64,000 nt of DNA from DASYXT01 sp035934555 (GTDB lineage Bacteria; Verrucomicrobiota; Verrucomicrobiia; Limisphaerales; UBA8199). Location of the stretch: contig DASYXT010000118.1 in assembly GCA_035934555.1 (NCBI GenBank), forward strand, positions 124,001 through 188,000. Reading direction: 5' to 3'. A program made the translations under genes and the position numbers. The notes under the pieces were generated by a model. The model had not been told where the DNA came from. It saw only the letters and a list, made by a program, of their open reading frames with translations, and made no database searches. Positions 33,184-41,896 of the stretch are shown piece after piece; within the stretch, counting starts at the first letter, position 1; every line of letters begins with the position of its first letter.

Positions 33184-35445
33184 TTACGCCGTTAGCGCCG
33201 GGCTGGCACTCGGCGCTTGGCGACCGTCCAACAGCGCGGTCGCTATTCCGCGCGCTTGTTCGATCAACGCTAAGTCCCTGGCAAGATCACCGAAGCGGAA
33301 CTCAGGGATGCCGCTTTGTTGCGCCCCCAGCAGTTCCCCCGGGCCGCGCAGCTTCAAATCAGCTTCCGCGATTTGGAACCCATCCGTGCTTTGCTCCAGA
33401 ATCTGCAGCCGTTGCCGGGCGACCGGATTCCGCGCCGCGGCCACCAGAATGCAATAGGACGCAGCGCCGCCGCGGCCAATTCGGCCGCGGAGTTGGTGCA
33501 GTTGGGCCAACCCGAACTGCTCGGCATTTTCGATCAGCATGACGGTGGCATTCGGCACATCCAGCCCGACCTCGATCAGCGAAGTCGTGAGCAGCACCTG
33601 AAGCGCGCGCGTCCGAAATCGTTTCATGACGGCTTCTTTTTCAGCCGCACGCTGGCGCCCGTGCAGCAAGCCAACGCTGTAAGGCGCGAGCTTAGCCTGA
33701 ACATTTTCATATTCCCTGACGACCGCCTTGACAGAGTCAGAGCCGGTGTCCTCGACCCGCGGATAAACGACATAGGCCTGTTCACCGGCCGCGAGCCGGC
33801 TGCGGATGAACTCCCAAACCTGAGGCAGTTTGTCAGCCGGCCGGACGAATGTCCGGATCTGGCCACGTCCGGGCGGTGACTGGTCCAAAACAGAAACATC
33901 CAGATCGCCATAGACCGTCAAGCCCAGCGTACGCGGAATCGGCGTGGCGGTCATCACCAGCAAATGAGGGTATGCGCCTTTTCGAACGAGTTCCTCCCTC
34001 TGAACGACGCCGAACTTGTGTTGTTCGTCAATGATCACCAAACCCAGGTTCTCCGGCTCAAAACCAGGCTGAATCAATGCATGCGTCCCAATGTAAATGC
34101 AAGGTCTGCCCACTATGCCCTCCGACCTCGGGCCTGCGCTTTCTGACTTCTGACCTCTGGTTTCTGACCTCTGATTTCTGACCTCTGGTCTCTGGCCTCT
34201 CGCTTCCGTCTTCCAACTTCCTGTCCGCAGCCCTAGCTCGATTCCGAGCGGCTCGAGCCAACCGGTGAATGTGCGGTAATGCTGCTCAGCCAGAATTTCC
34301 GTCGGTGCCATCAAAGCAACATTGAACCCGCTCTCCAAACTCATTAGCGCGCAGCAGGCGGCCACGACAGTTTTGCCCGAACCGACGTCACCCTGGAGCA
34401 GGCGACGCATCGGGTGCGGCCCACCCATGTCCTTGCGCAACTCGCGCAGCACGCGCGTTTGCGCCTCCGTCAGCTTAAAGCCCAGCCGGGCCAGAAACGG
34501 CCGGATCAGGCGATTATCCCCGGCACAGGGCCGCGCGCGCGCTTTGGTTTGGAGCTTGCGCCGGCGCGTCTGCACCTCGAGCTGCAGCTCGATGAATTCG
34601 TCCAATGCCAGCCGGCGCCGGGCGAGCGGCGGCTGCTGGTCGGCTTCAGGGAAATGAATCATGCGGATTGCCTCGGCTCGGGAGGGCAAGGTAGCGAGTG
34701 GGTTGGGGGTCCTGTTGCTGGCAGGCGCCGAGGATTTGCCTTTCTCGGCCGAATTGGACGGCGGCTTCGAATTAGCAGGGCCGCTGTTCTCGGAACTCTG
34801 CAACAGCGCCAACGGCCAGGGGTCAGGAATTTGCGCGCCGAACGCCTGCACCGTTCGCCACATCAGCGAGCGCAACCAACGCTGCGGCAACCCTTCGGTC
34901 AGCGCATAAATCGGCGTGAGCCGGTTCAGATGAATGAAATTCTCTTCTCCGCCCTCGAGCACCTCGGTTTCGGGATGGTCGATTGTCCTGGGCTTCAGCT
35001 CGACCGGCCTGCCAAAGGCCAGCACCTCGTCGCCGCGAGCGAAGTATTTGTCCATGAACGGCAAGTTCCACCAACGGCAGTGGAGCCGTGCCGTGCCGTC
35101 ATCGAGGATTACTTCGCAAACCGATTTGGTGTGATGTTTAAACCATTTCACACCCAGCGCGATGACTTTGCCGCGCACGATAGCCGGCTCGCCGCGCTCC
35201 AGACTCGCAATCGTCCGCAGGTGTTGCCGGTCTTCGTACCGCCGCGGCGCGTGCAACAGCAGGTCGGAGATCGTGCGGATTCCCAGCCGCTCCAATTGAC
35301 TCGCTCGCTCGGGGCCGACCCCGAGCAGCGTCGCGACCGGACGGGCCAAAGGCGAGGATTGTGTCTGGGGAGGGCGCGCCGTCATCCGTGACGCAACATA
35401 CAAATCGGCTCCGGCCGGTTCAATGTCAAAGCCGCGGCCGGTCAC
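33184..35445 (-). CDS. recG: ATP-dependent DNA helicase RecG
   Basis: Reverses stalled replication forks and unwinds branched DNA. Up to 753 residues; the start could be Met21 (35385), since the first 20 codons overlap the leuD-like gene. An N-terminal wedge/OB domain (LRTIASLERGEPAIVRGKVIA) precedes the helicase with Walker A GDVGSGKTVVA, the DEQHKFGV box and the late motifs TSLIEVGLDVPNA and QLRGRIGRG. Between Gly-Ser of the TGS motif and GTHALIQ the protein has about 40 residues instead of about 22. The extra part (TEARGQRPEVRNQRSETRG...) is coded by a minisatellite (34139-34202). It is the last gene of the minus-strand operon starting at 39376. Catalytic motifs are intact. Confidence 0.92.
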   Translation of the reverse strand: MTGRGFDIEPAGADLYVASRMTARPPQTQSSPLARPVATLLGVGPERASQLERLGIRTISDLLLHAPRRYEDRQHLRTIASLERGEPAIVRGKVIALGVKWFKHHTKSVCEVILDDGTARLHCRWWNLPFMDKYFARGDEVLAFGRPVELKPRTIDHPETEVLEGGEENFIHLNRLTPIYALTEGLPQRWLRSLMWRTVQAFGAQIPDPWPLALLQSSENSGPANSKPPSNSAEKGKSSAPASNRTPNPLATLPSRAEAIRMIHFPEADQQPPLARRRLALDEFIELQLEVQTRRRKLQTKARARPCAGDNRLIRPFLARLGFKLTEAQTRVLRELRKDMGGPHPMRRLLQGDVGSGKTVVAACCALMSLESGFNVALMAPTEILAEQHYRTFTGWLEPLGIELGLRTGSWKTEARGQRPEVRNQRSETRGQKSESAGPRSEGIVGRPCIYIGTHALIQPGFEPENLGLVIIDEQHKFGVVQREELVRKGAYPHLLVMTATPIPRTLGLTVYGDLDVSVLDQSPPGRGQIRTFVRPADKLPQVWEFIRSRLAAGEQAYVVYPRVEDTGSDSVKAVVREYENVQAKLAPYSVGLLHGRQRAAEKEAVMKRFRTRALQVLLTTSLIEVGLDVPNATVMLIENAEQFGLAQLHQLRGRIGRGGAASYCILVAAARNPVARQRLQILEQSTDGFQIAEADLKLRGPGELLGAQQSGIPEFRFGDLARDLALIEQARGIATALLDGRQAPSASPALTA
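34139..34202. repeat. 14 bp minisatellite within recG
   Basis: On the plus strand the unit TTCTGACCTCTGGT repeats about four times with small changes (TTCTGACCTCTGAT, CTCTGGCCTCTCGC), preceded by a half unit. As 14 is not a multiple of three, successive units are read in different frames and give the RGQRPEV/RNQRSET/RGQKSES peptide. The same kind of 'SEVRGQRSEVR' repeat is common in verrucomicrobial genomes. Confidence 0.8.
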
Positions 35446-35929
35446 CAGCCATCAGTTTTTGGCGCGTATACGCGATTAAACCGCCGGCATCCAGAATTGC
35501 CTGACGCGAACGCGGCAGGGGCACCAGCGGAAACGCCTTGCCGGTGCTGCGATTGGTCACAGACTCAGGCGCCAATTCCAGCTCATCGCCTTCGGCCGCT
35601 TCGATGGTCGGGCAAACCAGCATCCGCAGGCCCAGGTTAATTCCGTTCTGGAGGAAGATACGAGCAAAGCTCCGCGCAATGATCACCAGTTCGTGCCCTT
35701 TCAGACAGGACACGGCCTGTTCGCGCGAGGAACCGCACCCGAAGTTCTTTCCGCCCACCACCACGCTACCGGGCGAAACCTCTTTGGCTTTCAACCGCGT
35801 GTGGAACGCCGTGTCGTCGGCAAAGGCAAACTGCGGCGTTTCTTTCGGCAGGACAGTCGCCATGTAGCGGCCGGGATAAATGACATCGGTCGAAACATCG
35901 TCACCAACAGTGAGAACCACGGTAGGCAT
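35426..35929 (-). CDS. 3-isopropylmalate dehydratase small subunit-like (LeuD family)
   Basis: A 167-residue swivel-domain subunit of the aconitase superfamily. Signature features are DDVSTDVIYPGRYMA near the N-terminus and KNFGCGSSREQA (about 62-73), where the Gly-Ser-Ser-Arg part contacts substrate. This short form is the archaeal/two-subunit LeuD type. It must work with the large subunit coded 12 bp upstream (35942-37258). Whether the pair is a true isopropylmalate isomerase or acts on another 2-alkylmalate cannot be told from sequence; the operon contains a KRCGH-type lyase and an isocitrate-dehydrogenase-like gene. It overlaps the start of the recG frame. Confidence 0.85.
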   Translation of the reverse strand: MPTVVLTVGDDVSTDVIYPGRYMATVLPKETPQFAFADDTAFHTRLKAKEVSPGSVVVGGKNFGCGSSREQAVSCLKGHELVIIARSFARIFLQNGINLGLRMLVCPTIEAAEGDELELAPESVTNRSTGKAFPLVPLPRSRQAILDAGGLIAYTRQKLMAGDRPRL

Positions 35930-35941
35930 AACGTTGAAGGG

Positions 35942-37258
35942 TTAGCGCATCACTTGTGCGACGCTGACTTGGGTTTGGTTCTTTTGACGTGGATCGGTAA
36001 TCACTCCAGTGATCGCCGAGGCAGCGGCAACCGCCGGCGAGCACAGATACACTTCGGCATTGGGATTGCCCATACGGCCTTTGAAATTTCGGTTGGTGGT
36101 CGAGAGCGCGACCTCGCCATCCCCCAATGCTCCTTCATGCACGCCCAGGCAGGGACCGCACCCGGAGTTCATCACGACCGCGCCGGCTTCCATAAAAACA
36201 CCCACATAACCTTTGGCCAGCGCTTGCCGATATACCTTGGCCGACGCCGGAAAAATCAGCATCCGCGTTTGCGCCGCTACCTTTCGGCCTTTAAGGATTT
36301 TTGCGGCGACAGCCAAATCATCAAACCGGCCGTTGGTGCAGGAGCCGATGACCACTTGGTTAATCTTGCGCCCCACAACCTCGGTGACCGGTTTCACATT
36401 ATCCACCGTATGCGGACAGGCGATTTGCGGTTGCAGTTTGCTCACGTTGACTTCGAGCACTTGTTCATAGGCCGCATCCGGGTCGGGCGCAACCAGGTCC
36501 AGCGGTTCAGTCACCCCAGCCTCCTCGCGCAAATAGCGCGCGGTTTCCTCGTCGCCGGGGACAATGCCGGCCGTTGCCCCGGCTTCCACCGCCATATTAC
36601 ACAACACCAACCGGCCGGAGGTGGACATCCGTCGAATGGTCTCACCGTGGAATTCGAGCACTTTGAAATTGGCCCCCTGCGCCGTGAGCTTTCCAATCAG
36701 ATGCAGAATCAAGTCCTTAGGACCCACGAATTCCTTGAACCGCCCAGTCACGACCACCTTGAGCGTGGTGGGCACTTCCACATTCACGACCGTGCCCAGC
36801 GCCCAAACGCTGGCCATCTCGGTCGCGCCGATCCCAAACGCGAATGCCCCCAGCGCACCGTGACTGGTGGTGTGCGAATCGGTGCCGACGACCACCGCGC
36901 CGGGCCGGACATAGCCGTTCTCGGGCAGAATCTGGTGGCAGATGCCGCCGACATCTCCACGCACATCGTGAAATTTCGCAATCTGCTGCGCGGCGACAAA
37001 CTCCCGCACCTTCTTTTGATTGGAAGCCGTCTTGGCCGATTCGGCCGGAACGCGGTGGTCGAAAATCACCGCAACGCGGCTCGGGTCCCACAGTTTGGGG
37101 GCAAGATTGGTGTCCTGGTAAATCTCGAAGAACTGGTTCAAGACCAGTGCGGCGTTCTCGTGCGACATTGCCAGGTCCACTCTAGGTTCTACCACGTCGC
37201 CTGGCTTGACCGCAGGCATTCCGGATGCCCGGGCCAGAATTTTTTCAACAACAGTCAT
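35942..37258 (-). CDS. 3-isopropylmalate dehydratase large subunit-like (LeuC/HacA family)
   Basis: A 438-residue [4Fe-4S] dehydratase subunit. The cluster-binding Cys are in VIGSCTNGR (about residue 305) and NSGCGPCLG (about 365-370), and GTDSHTTSHGALGAFAFGIG is the conserved substrate region. The length and two-subunit form match the archaeal-type isopropylmalate isomerase/homoaconitase group, which also includes citraconate and dimethylmaleate hydratases. ATG at 37258 gives MTVVEKILARAS, the usual N-terminus. It is 12 bp before the small subunit and 65 bp after the lyase gene. Reaction is known only as hydration/dehydration of a malate-type acid. Confidence 0.87.
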   Translation of the reverse strand: MTVVEKILARASGMPAVKPGDVVEPRVDLAMSHENAALVLNQFFEIYQDTNLAPKLWDPSRVAVIFDHRVPAESAKTASNQKKVREFVAAQQIAKFHDVRGDVGGICHQILPENGYVRPGAVVVGTDSHTTSHGALGAFAFGIGATEMASVWALGTVVNVEVPTTLKVVVTGRFKEFVGPKDLILHLIGKLTAQGANFKVLEFHGETIRRMSTSGRLVLCNMAVEAGATAGIVPGDEETARYLREEAGVTEPLDLVAPDPDAAYEQVLEVNVSKLQPQIACPHTVDNVKPVTEVVGRKINQVVIGSCTNGRFDDLAVAAKILKGRKVAAQTRMLIFPASAKVYRQALAKGYVGVFMEAGAVVMNSGCGPCLGVHEGALGDGEVALSTTNRNFKGRMGNPNAEVYLCSPAVAAASAITGVITDPRQKNQTQVSVAQVMR

Positions 37259-37323
37259 AGGAAACTCGATTTGCTTGCTTTACTGAACACCGAATACTGA
37301 ACACTGAATGCTGGACATTGCCC

Positions 37324-38253
37324 TCACACGATCTTCCCCTGTCCTTTATACTTATTTTGGATTCTTTCTTTGGGCAGATAATGGTCTTCCAGTTTCCGGT
37401 ATTGCTTGAGCCCGACGGCATCGGTGTACTCCTCGAATGAGGAAACCCATTGTGTTTGTCCCGCCAGAATGCCCGTGGGCGAGTTCTTAAGCGCGGTGAA
37501 AAAGGACGTCAGCGCTTTGTGGGTCACCATGACCGAAGCGACTGGAATCGAAACACGCCCCACCCGCATCGCCGCCAGTTCCGGAATCGGCACCAGTTCA
37601 GTTTTCATCCCCGAGACGCCATCCATCAAATTGACCGAGAGCGGGCCTTCGATGCGCTCGACCGCGCGTTGGATGTCAGCCCTGGTTTTGATTCCGTCGA
37701 TGAAGGCCAGGTCGGCGCCCGATTCCAAATACAAGTTGCACCGGCGGATTGCCTCGTCCAGGCCGTGCACCGCGAAGGCGTCAGTCCGCGCGTTGATGAT
37801 GAAATCGCTGTCGAGGCTGTCCCGAACGTCGGCGCAAGCGCGGACTTTGCCGGCCATTTCCGCGGCATTAATGACTTCTTTGCCGGCCATGTGCCCGCAA
37901 CGCTTCGGAAAGATCTGGTCTTCGATATTCATTCCGGCGACGCCCATCGCGATAAGCCGCTCGGCGATCCAGGCGGCATTGACCGCGTTGCCCCCGCCCG
38001 TATCGACATCGGCCATGACCGGAATCGTGGTTGTCTGCGCGATGTTCCATGTGCAATCGAGAATGTCTTTCATCTGCACCAGGCCCACGTCCGGCCGGCC
38101 CAGCAGCGACCCGGCCAGGCCGTAACCTGAAACCTGGATGGCCTCGAAGCCACAGGCCTCGATCACGCGCGCGCTCAGCGCGTCGTGGCAACCGGGCACG
38201 ACAACCGCGCGCCGGGCCATGATCGCATTGCGTAAAGCAGTTGATTTTTTCAT
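37324..38253 (-). CDS. Isocitrate lyase / PEP mutase family lyase with KRCGH motif
   Basis: About 309 residues from ATG 38253, 4 bp after the preceding stop; the open frame runs 34 codons further back inside that gene and those codons are not conserved. The metal-binding DVDTGGG (about 89) and the catalytic loop NIEDQIFPKRCGH are typical of the C-C bond-cleaving branch (methylisocitrate lyase, 2,3-dimethylmalate lyase, oxaloacetate decarboxylase). True PEP mutases lack this Cys and have EDK...NS instead, so a phosphonate pathway is not supported. It is the second gene of the minus-strand operon. A likely substrate is a 2-hydroxy diacid. Confidence 0.85.
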   Translation of the reverse strand: MKKSTALRNAIMARRAVVVPGCHDALSARVIEACGFEAIQVSGYGLAGSLLGRPDVGLVQMKDILDCTWNIAQTTTIPVMADVDTGGGNAVNAAWIAERLIAMGVAGMNIEDQIFPKRCGHMAGKEVINAAEMAGKVRACADVRDSLDSDFIINARTDAFAVHGLDEAIRRCNLYLESGADLAFIDGIKTRADIQRAVERIEGPLSVNLMDGVSGMKTELVPIPELAAMRVGRVSIPVASVMVTHKALTSFFTALKNSPTGILAGQTQWVSSFEEYTDAVGLKQYRKLEDHYLPKERIQNKYKGQGKIV

Positions 38254-38257
38254 AAGC

Positions 38258-39376
38258 TTACAATTCAGCCGCGATGGCCTGCGCCATCTCCTTGGTGGTA
38301 TGGGTGCCGCCCATATCGTAGGTGCGAACTTTGCTTTGCTGGATGACGCGGGCAACCGCCTCTTCCACAGCGGCGGCTTTGGTGGTTTCGCCCAGCCATT
38401 CGAGCATCATCTTGGCCGCCAAAATCGTCGCAATCGGGTTCACTTTGTCTTGGCCTGCGTACTTGGGCGCCGAACCGTGCGTCGGCTCGAATACGGCCAG
38501 TTTCGTGCCGATATTGCCTGAGCAACCAAATCCGAGGCCACCGACCATTTGCGCGCACAAATCCGAGATGATATCGCCGTAAAGGTTCGGGGCGACCAGC
38601 ACGTCGTAATTGAACGGGTTCTTCAACAACCACATCGTCATGGCATCGATATTCGCCTCGTCCATGGCAATCTCGGGAAAGTCCTTTGCGACTGCCCGCG
38701 CGGCCTCGAGAAACAATCCGTCACTGGCGCGGACAACGTTTGCTTTGTGGACCACGGTCAGCTTCTTGCGCTGATGCCGGCGCGCATACTCGAACGCGGC
38801 GCGCACGATGCGCTCCGAACCCGCGCGCGTGTTGATTTTGCAGGAGACGGCGTATTGGTCAGGCGGCAATCGCCCGAATTGCGCGAAGGCTGGGGCCAGC
38901 CGGGTTAAGGTCGAAGCCAGTTCCAAGGGCACCGGCGAAAACTCGACCCCGGAATAGAGGTCCTCAGTGTTTTCACGAAAGATCACCAGGTCGAGACCGG
39001 GCTTGAAGTTGAGCGGGTTGCCGGGGTAAGCCTTGCACGGCCGCAGACAAATATACAAATCGAATTGCTGGCGCATCCGCACAATTGGCGAGCGATAAGA
39101 CAAGCCCTTGTTTTGCAGCGCCGGCGCCAGTTCCGCCGCGGCGCTCTTCGCCGGCTTCGAGGTGATCGCCCCAAACAACGCCGCATCCACGTTCTCGAGC
39201 AACTCGACGGTGCGGCGGGGCAAAGCTTCCCCTTCCCGCCGCCAGAATTCCCAGCCGATATCGCCAGGCAAATAGGCCGCATCCAATTGCAGCTTTTTGA
39301 GGACGATGCTCGCCGCTTCGAGCACCTCTGCCCCGATGCCGTCTCCCGGCAACCAGGCAATCTTGTATTTAGCCAT
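38258..39376 (-). CDS. Isocitrate/isopropylmalate dehydrogenase family protein
   Basis: A 372-residue NAD(P)-dependent beta-decarboxylating dehydrogenase. Family features are LPGDGIGAEV at the N-terminus, RENTEDLYSGVEF (closer to the isocitrate dehydrogenase form than to LeuB), the metal-binding region APNLYGDIISDLCAQMVGGLGF and the cofactor region FEPTHGSAPKYAGQDKVNP. The last has His-Gly-Ser-Ala-Pro as in NAD-type enzymes. First gene of a probable five-gene operon. The dehydrogenase could be isocitrate dehydrogenase, LeuB-like or a paralogue for another 2-alkyl-3-hydroxy diacid; motif reading alone does not decide. Confidence 0.85.
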   Translation of the reverse strand: MAKYKIAWLPGDGIGAEVLEAASIVLKKLQLDAAYLPGDIGWEFWRREGEALPRRTVELLENVDAALFGAITSKPAKSAAAELAPALQNKGLSYRSPIVRMRQQFDLYICLRPCKAYPGNPLNFKPGLDLVIFRENTEDLYSGVEFSPVPLELASTLTRLAPAFAQFGRLPPDQYAVSCKINTRAGSERIVRAAFEYARRHQRKKLTVVHKANVVRASDGLFLEAARAVAKDFPEIAMDEANIDAMTMWLLKNPFNYDVLVAPNLYGDIISDLCAQMVGGLGFGCSGNIGTKLAVFEPTHGSAPKYAGQDKVNPIATILAAKMMLEWLGETTKAAAVEEAVARVIQQSKVRTYDMGGTHTTKEMAQAIAAEL

Positions 39377-39628
39377 AAAGGCCTGCCGGCGCGCACCTCG
39401 CCGTTCTAGTTTATTTCTGAGCTAATTAGGGTCAAGGCACAAGAAGAAAATGCACGCCATGAAACGCCATTAACACCTGACATCCACCGCCTGCTGGATT
39501 GTTGGCTCTGCACTCTCTTGGCCGCGATTCCTGCGGCCTGGCCAGCGCATTTTATTATTATGCCGTCACGTTCGATGAAACCCGCGGCTTGAACGGCAGG
39601 TCCAGCGGTGGGAACATCCCCTGCGAAA

Positions 39629-41737
39629 ATGAGTGGCAGGATACATCGCGGTGTGCTCCTCTGGGTTTGCGGAACCTTGCTCAGTGGAAGGGCCGCCGCA
39701 GCCGGTCCCACGCGAAACTTGTACTCGCCGCATCCGCAGGTGACGAATCTCGTAGAGGGGATTTCATGGCCGAAAGGTCAGGCGCTGCCGACTTTTGCCG
39801 CGCCTGCGCCTGAGCTCGATAGCATCGAACTGCAGGCCCTGACCGGCGACGAGCAGATTACCTTCTCGGCTTTGCAGGGCCAGGTGAACCGCCAACAGCC
39901 AAGGATTTACCTGCTCGATGCTCGTGCGGGTGAAGGTCCCGACACCTGGGCAAACACTGCCACGGTTGGCCTCAAGTCGAGGAAACTCTTCACCAGCGAA
40001 AATAAATACGATTTACTCGCGAAATACGCCGGCGAGGTGCGGGGATTGGTGCTTTATGATCCTATGGTCAGCCCGCATTACCGTAATCTCGCATGCACGG
40101 TAGCCGGAGTGCGCCGAGCATTGCCCGTGACGCCCGCGATCCGCCTGCGTCTTCAGGAACACGGAATTGCGCTACCCGTCCTGGTTGACCTAACCAAACT
40201 CAAATATTCGTCACCCCTCGAGATCTACCAGCACCTCTACCAGAACTACTGGGCGCACTGCGAGAAACGCTTGATTGTGAGCGCCCGGCCAACTGACCTC
40301 CACCACATCCGGGACATCGCGGCCGCCTGCGGCGCTGCCGTCGTGTGGCTGGATAATCGGATTCCAGCAGAACGAGACCTGATGCGGAAATTTTTTCGCG
40401 ACATGCATGCCGGCGAAGCCGTCGCGCTGGGCTGGTACACCACAGAGCGTTCCGGGATCACCACCGCCTCGGAGTTCGGCATCGGAACCATGGCCGCCGA
40501 CTTCTACCTCAACGCCAGCGTCTTCTCGGGGACGGACCATCACATTCAAATCCCAAAGGTGCCTCCGATGCCGGAGCTAACGAACAAGGTCTATGTCGCC
40601 ATCTTCATCAGCGACGGTGACAATATTCAGTATGTGCAGCACGCGCTACGGCGGATCTGGGACCGCTCGACTTCCAGCCGCGGCAAGGTCCCCTTGAATT
40701 GGACGATTGCCCCTGGCCTGGTGGATATCGGCCCCGGGCTCCTGAATTACTACTACACCACGGCTACTCCAAACGACTGCTTTGTCTGTGGCCCATCCGG
40801 AATGGGCTACCTCATGCCTTGTAACACTCTGAATGAGCCCGGGGCTCCGGTGGGCGTTTACACCCAAGACCCAAAGCGAATGGATGGCTATACCCGGTTA
40901 ACGGAAACCTACCTGGAACGCTCCGGGCTGAGAGTGGTGACCATTTGGGACAACGCAACGCCCCCGCAAAGGGCCTCTTACGCGGACCAGTGTCGCTCGC
41001 TCTACGGTGCCACTGTGCAAAATTTCAAAGACGTTCCCTCCGTGCAGGGCAGCCTCGAGCGCGACCGGATCCCATTCGATAAGCTGGTCATCCCTTACGC
41101 GACCAAATACGGGCACATCCGCGGCTCGTTGGCGGACGAGATCCGCAGTTGGGATGGGAACGCACCTCGGTTCCTCGCCTACCAAGTCAGCATTTGGGGC
41201 GAAATGAAACCCGCTCGAATCGTCGAGCTGCAGGACGACCTGGACCGGGAGTTTCCGGGTAAAGTGCAGTTCGTCAGGGCCGATCACTATTTCAACCTCT
41301 ATAATCAAGCCACGGGTCGGCCGTTCAATCTCCTGCTCTCTCCGAAAACCTTGCTTAAAGGAAGCAGTGCATCCGCCGGTCTCGAACGGGTTGCCGATGG
41401 TACGCCCGCCACCCTTTGGACTTCTTCGGGTACAGGGACGCAATGGTTGGAATTCGATTTTGGCGATGTTTACGAAATCAGCCGCTATGTCATCCGACAG
41501 GCCGGTGCAAACGGGCTGAGCCGTCGTTTGAATACCCGGGATTTTGTGGTGCAGGCGCGCGCTCCTGGTGATGCCTGGACGACCCTCGATAAAGTAAAAG
41601 GCAACACCAGCGACGTCACCGACGTGGACCTGGAACCGGTGAAGGCCAGGTCTGTAAGAATCCTCATGACTAATCCGGGTGCGGATTCCACCGCGAGAAT
41701 TTCGGAAGTAGAGATCTTTGGAAAGAAAGGCCGTTAA
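39629..41737 (+). CDS. Secreted GxGYxYP-family protein with C-terminal discoidin domain
   Basis: About 702 residues from Met8 of the frame (39629), which begins a signal peptide (MSGRIHRGVLLWVCGTLL...AAAAG). The middle region contains a GPSGMGYLMP segment, which fits the GxGYxYP motif that names this putative glycoside-hydrolase-like family (with Met for Tyr), plus FISDGDNIQYVQHA. The C-terminal ~140 residues form an F5/8 type C (discoidin) galactose-binding domain (LWTSSGTGTQWLEFDFGDVYEISRYVIR). It faces the spherulin/CBM9 pair across a convergent gap. Family substrate is unknown. Confidence 0.8.
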   Translation: MSGRIHRGVLLWVCGTLLSGRAAAAGPTRNLYSPHPQVTNLVEGISWPKGQALPTFAAPAPELDSIELQALTGDEQITFSALQGQVNRQQPRIYLLDARAGEGPDTWANTATVGLKSRKLFTSENKYDLLAKYAGEVRGLVLYDPMVSPHYRNLACTVAGVRRALPVTPAIRLRLQEHGIALPVLVDLTKLKYSSPLEIYQHLYQNYWAHCEKRLIVSARPTDLHHIRDIAAACGAAVVWLDNRIPAERDLMRKFFRDMHAGEAVALGWYTTERSGITTASEFGIGTMAADFYLNASVFSGTDHHIQIPKVPPMPELTNKVYVAIFISDGDNIQYVQHALRRIWDRSTSSRGKVPLNWTIAPGLVDIGPGLLNYYYTTATPNDCFVCGPSGMGYLMPCNTLNEPGAPVGVYTQDPKRMDGYTRLTETYLERSGLRVVTIWDNATPPQRASYADQCRSLYGATVQNFKDVPSVQGSLERDRIPFDKLVIPYATKYGHIRGSLADEIRSWDGNAPRFLAYQVSIWGEMKPARIVELQDDLDREFPGKVQFVRADHYFNLYNQATGRPFNLLLSPKTLLKGSSASAGLERVADGTPATLWTSSGTGTQWLEFDFGDVYEISRYVIRQAGANGLSRRLNTRDFVVQARAPGDAWTTLDKVKGNTSDVTDVDLEPVKARSVRILMTNPGADSTARISEVEIFGKKGR

Positions 41738-41835
41738 CCAGCAGTGGCTTCAGCGGGAAGTTGCCTTGGACGAAATTCGGACCGTCATGCCTGAGGATTG
41801 AATTCCGATTTCATGAGCCAACCTCGCATCCGCAA

Positions 41836-41875
41836 TCGAAGCCGCCACTCCGCAACACCAGAGCGGCGGCCTCGA
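41836..41875. terminator. Hairpin between convergent genes, possible terminator
   Basis: Arms TCGAAGCCGCCACTC (41836-41850) and GAGCGGCGGCCTCGA (41861-41875) pair at 13 of 15 positions across a 10-base loop. It lies 98 bp after the GxGYxYP gene and 21 bp before the end of the opposing gene, a position expected for a shared terminator; there is no long T-run. Confidence 0.45.
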
Positions 41876-41896
41876 AGCCATTTTCGGAGCCCGACC

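Noticed and set aside
34414..35391. 325-codon plus-strand frame
   Set aside because: Antisense to recG; the composition is Arg/Gln-rich shadow sequence.
35693..37300. 535-codon plus-strand open frame
   Set aside because: It lies antisense to the LeuC- and LeuD-like genes, which have full family motifs. High GC favours long antisense frames.
37324..39376. Phosphonate biosynthesis (PEP mutase, aconitase-like, dehydrogenase) as in FR-900098
   Set aside because: The lyase has the KRCGH Cys of C-C bond-cleaving members, not the PEP mutase loop, and no phosphonomethylmalate synthase is present.
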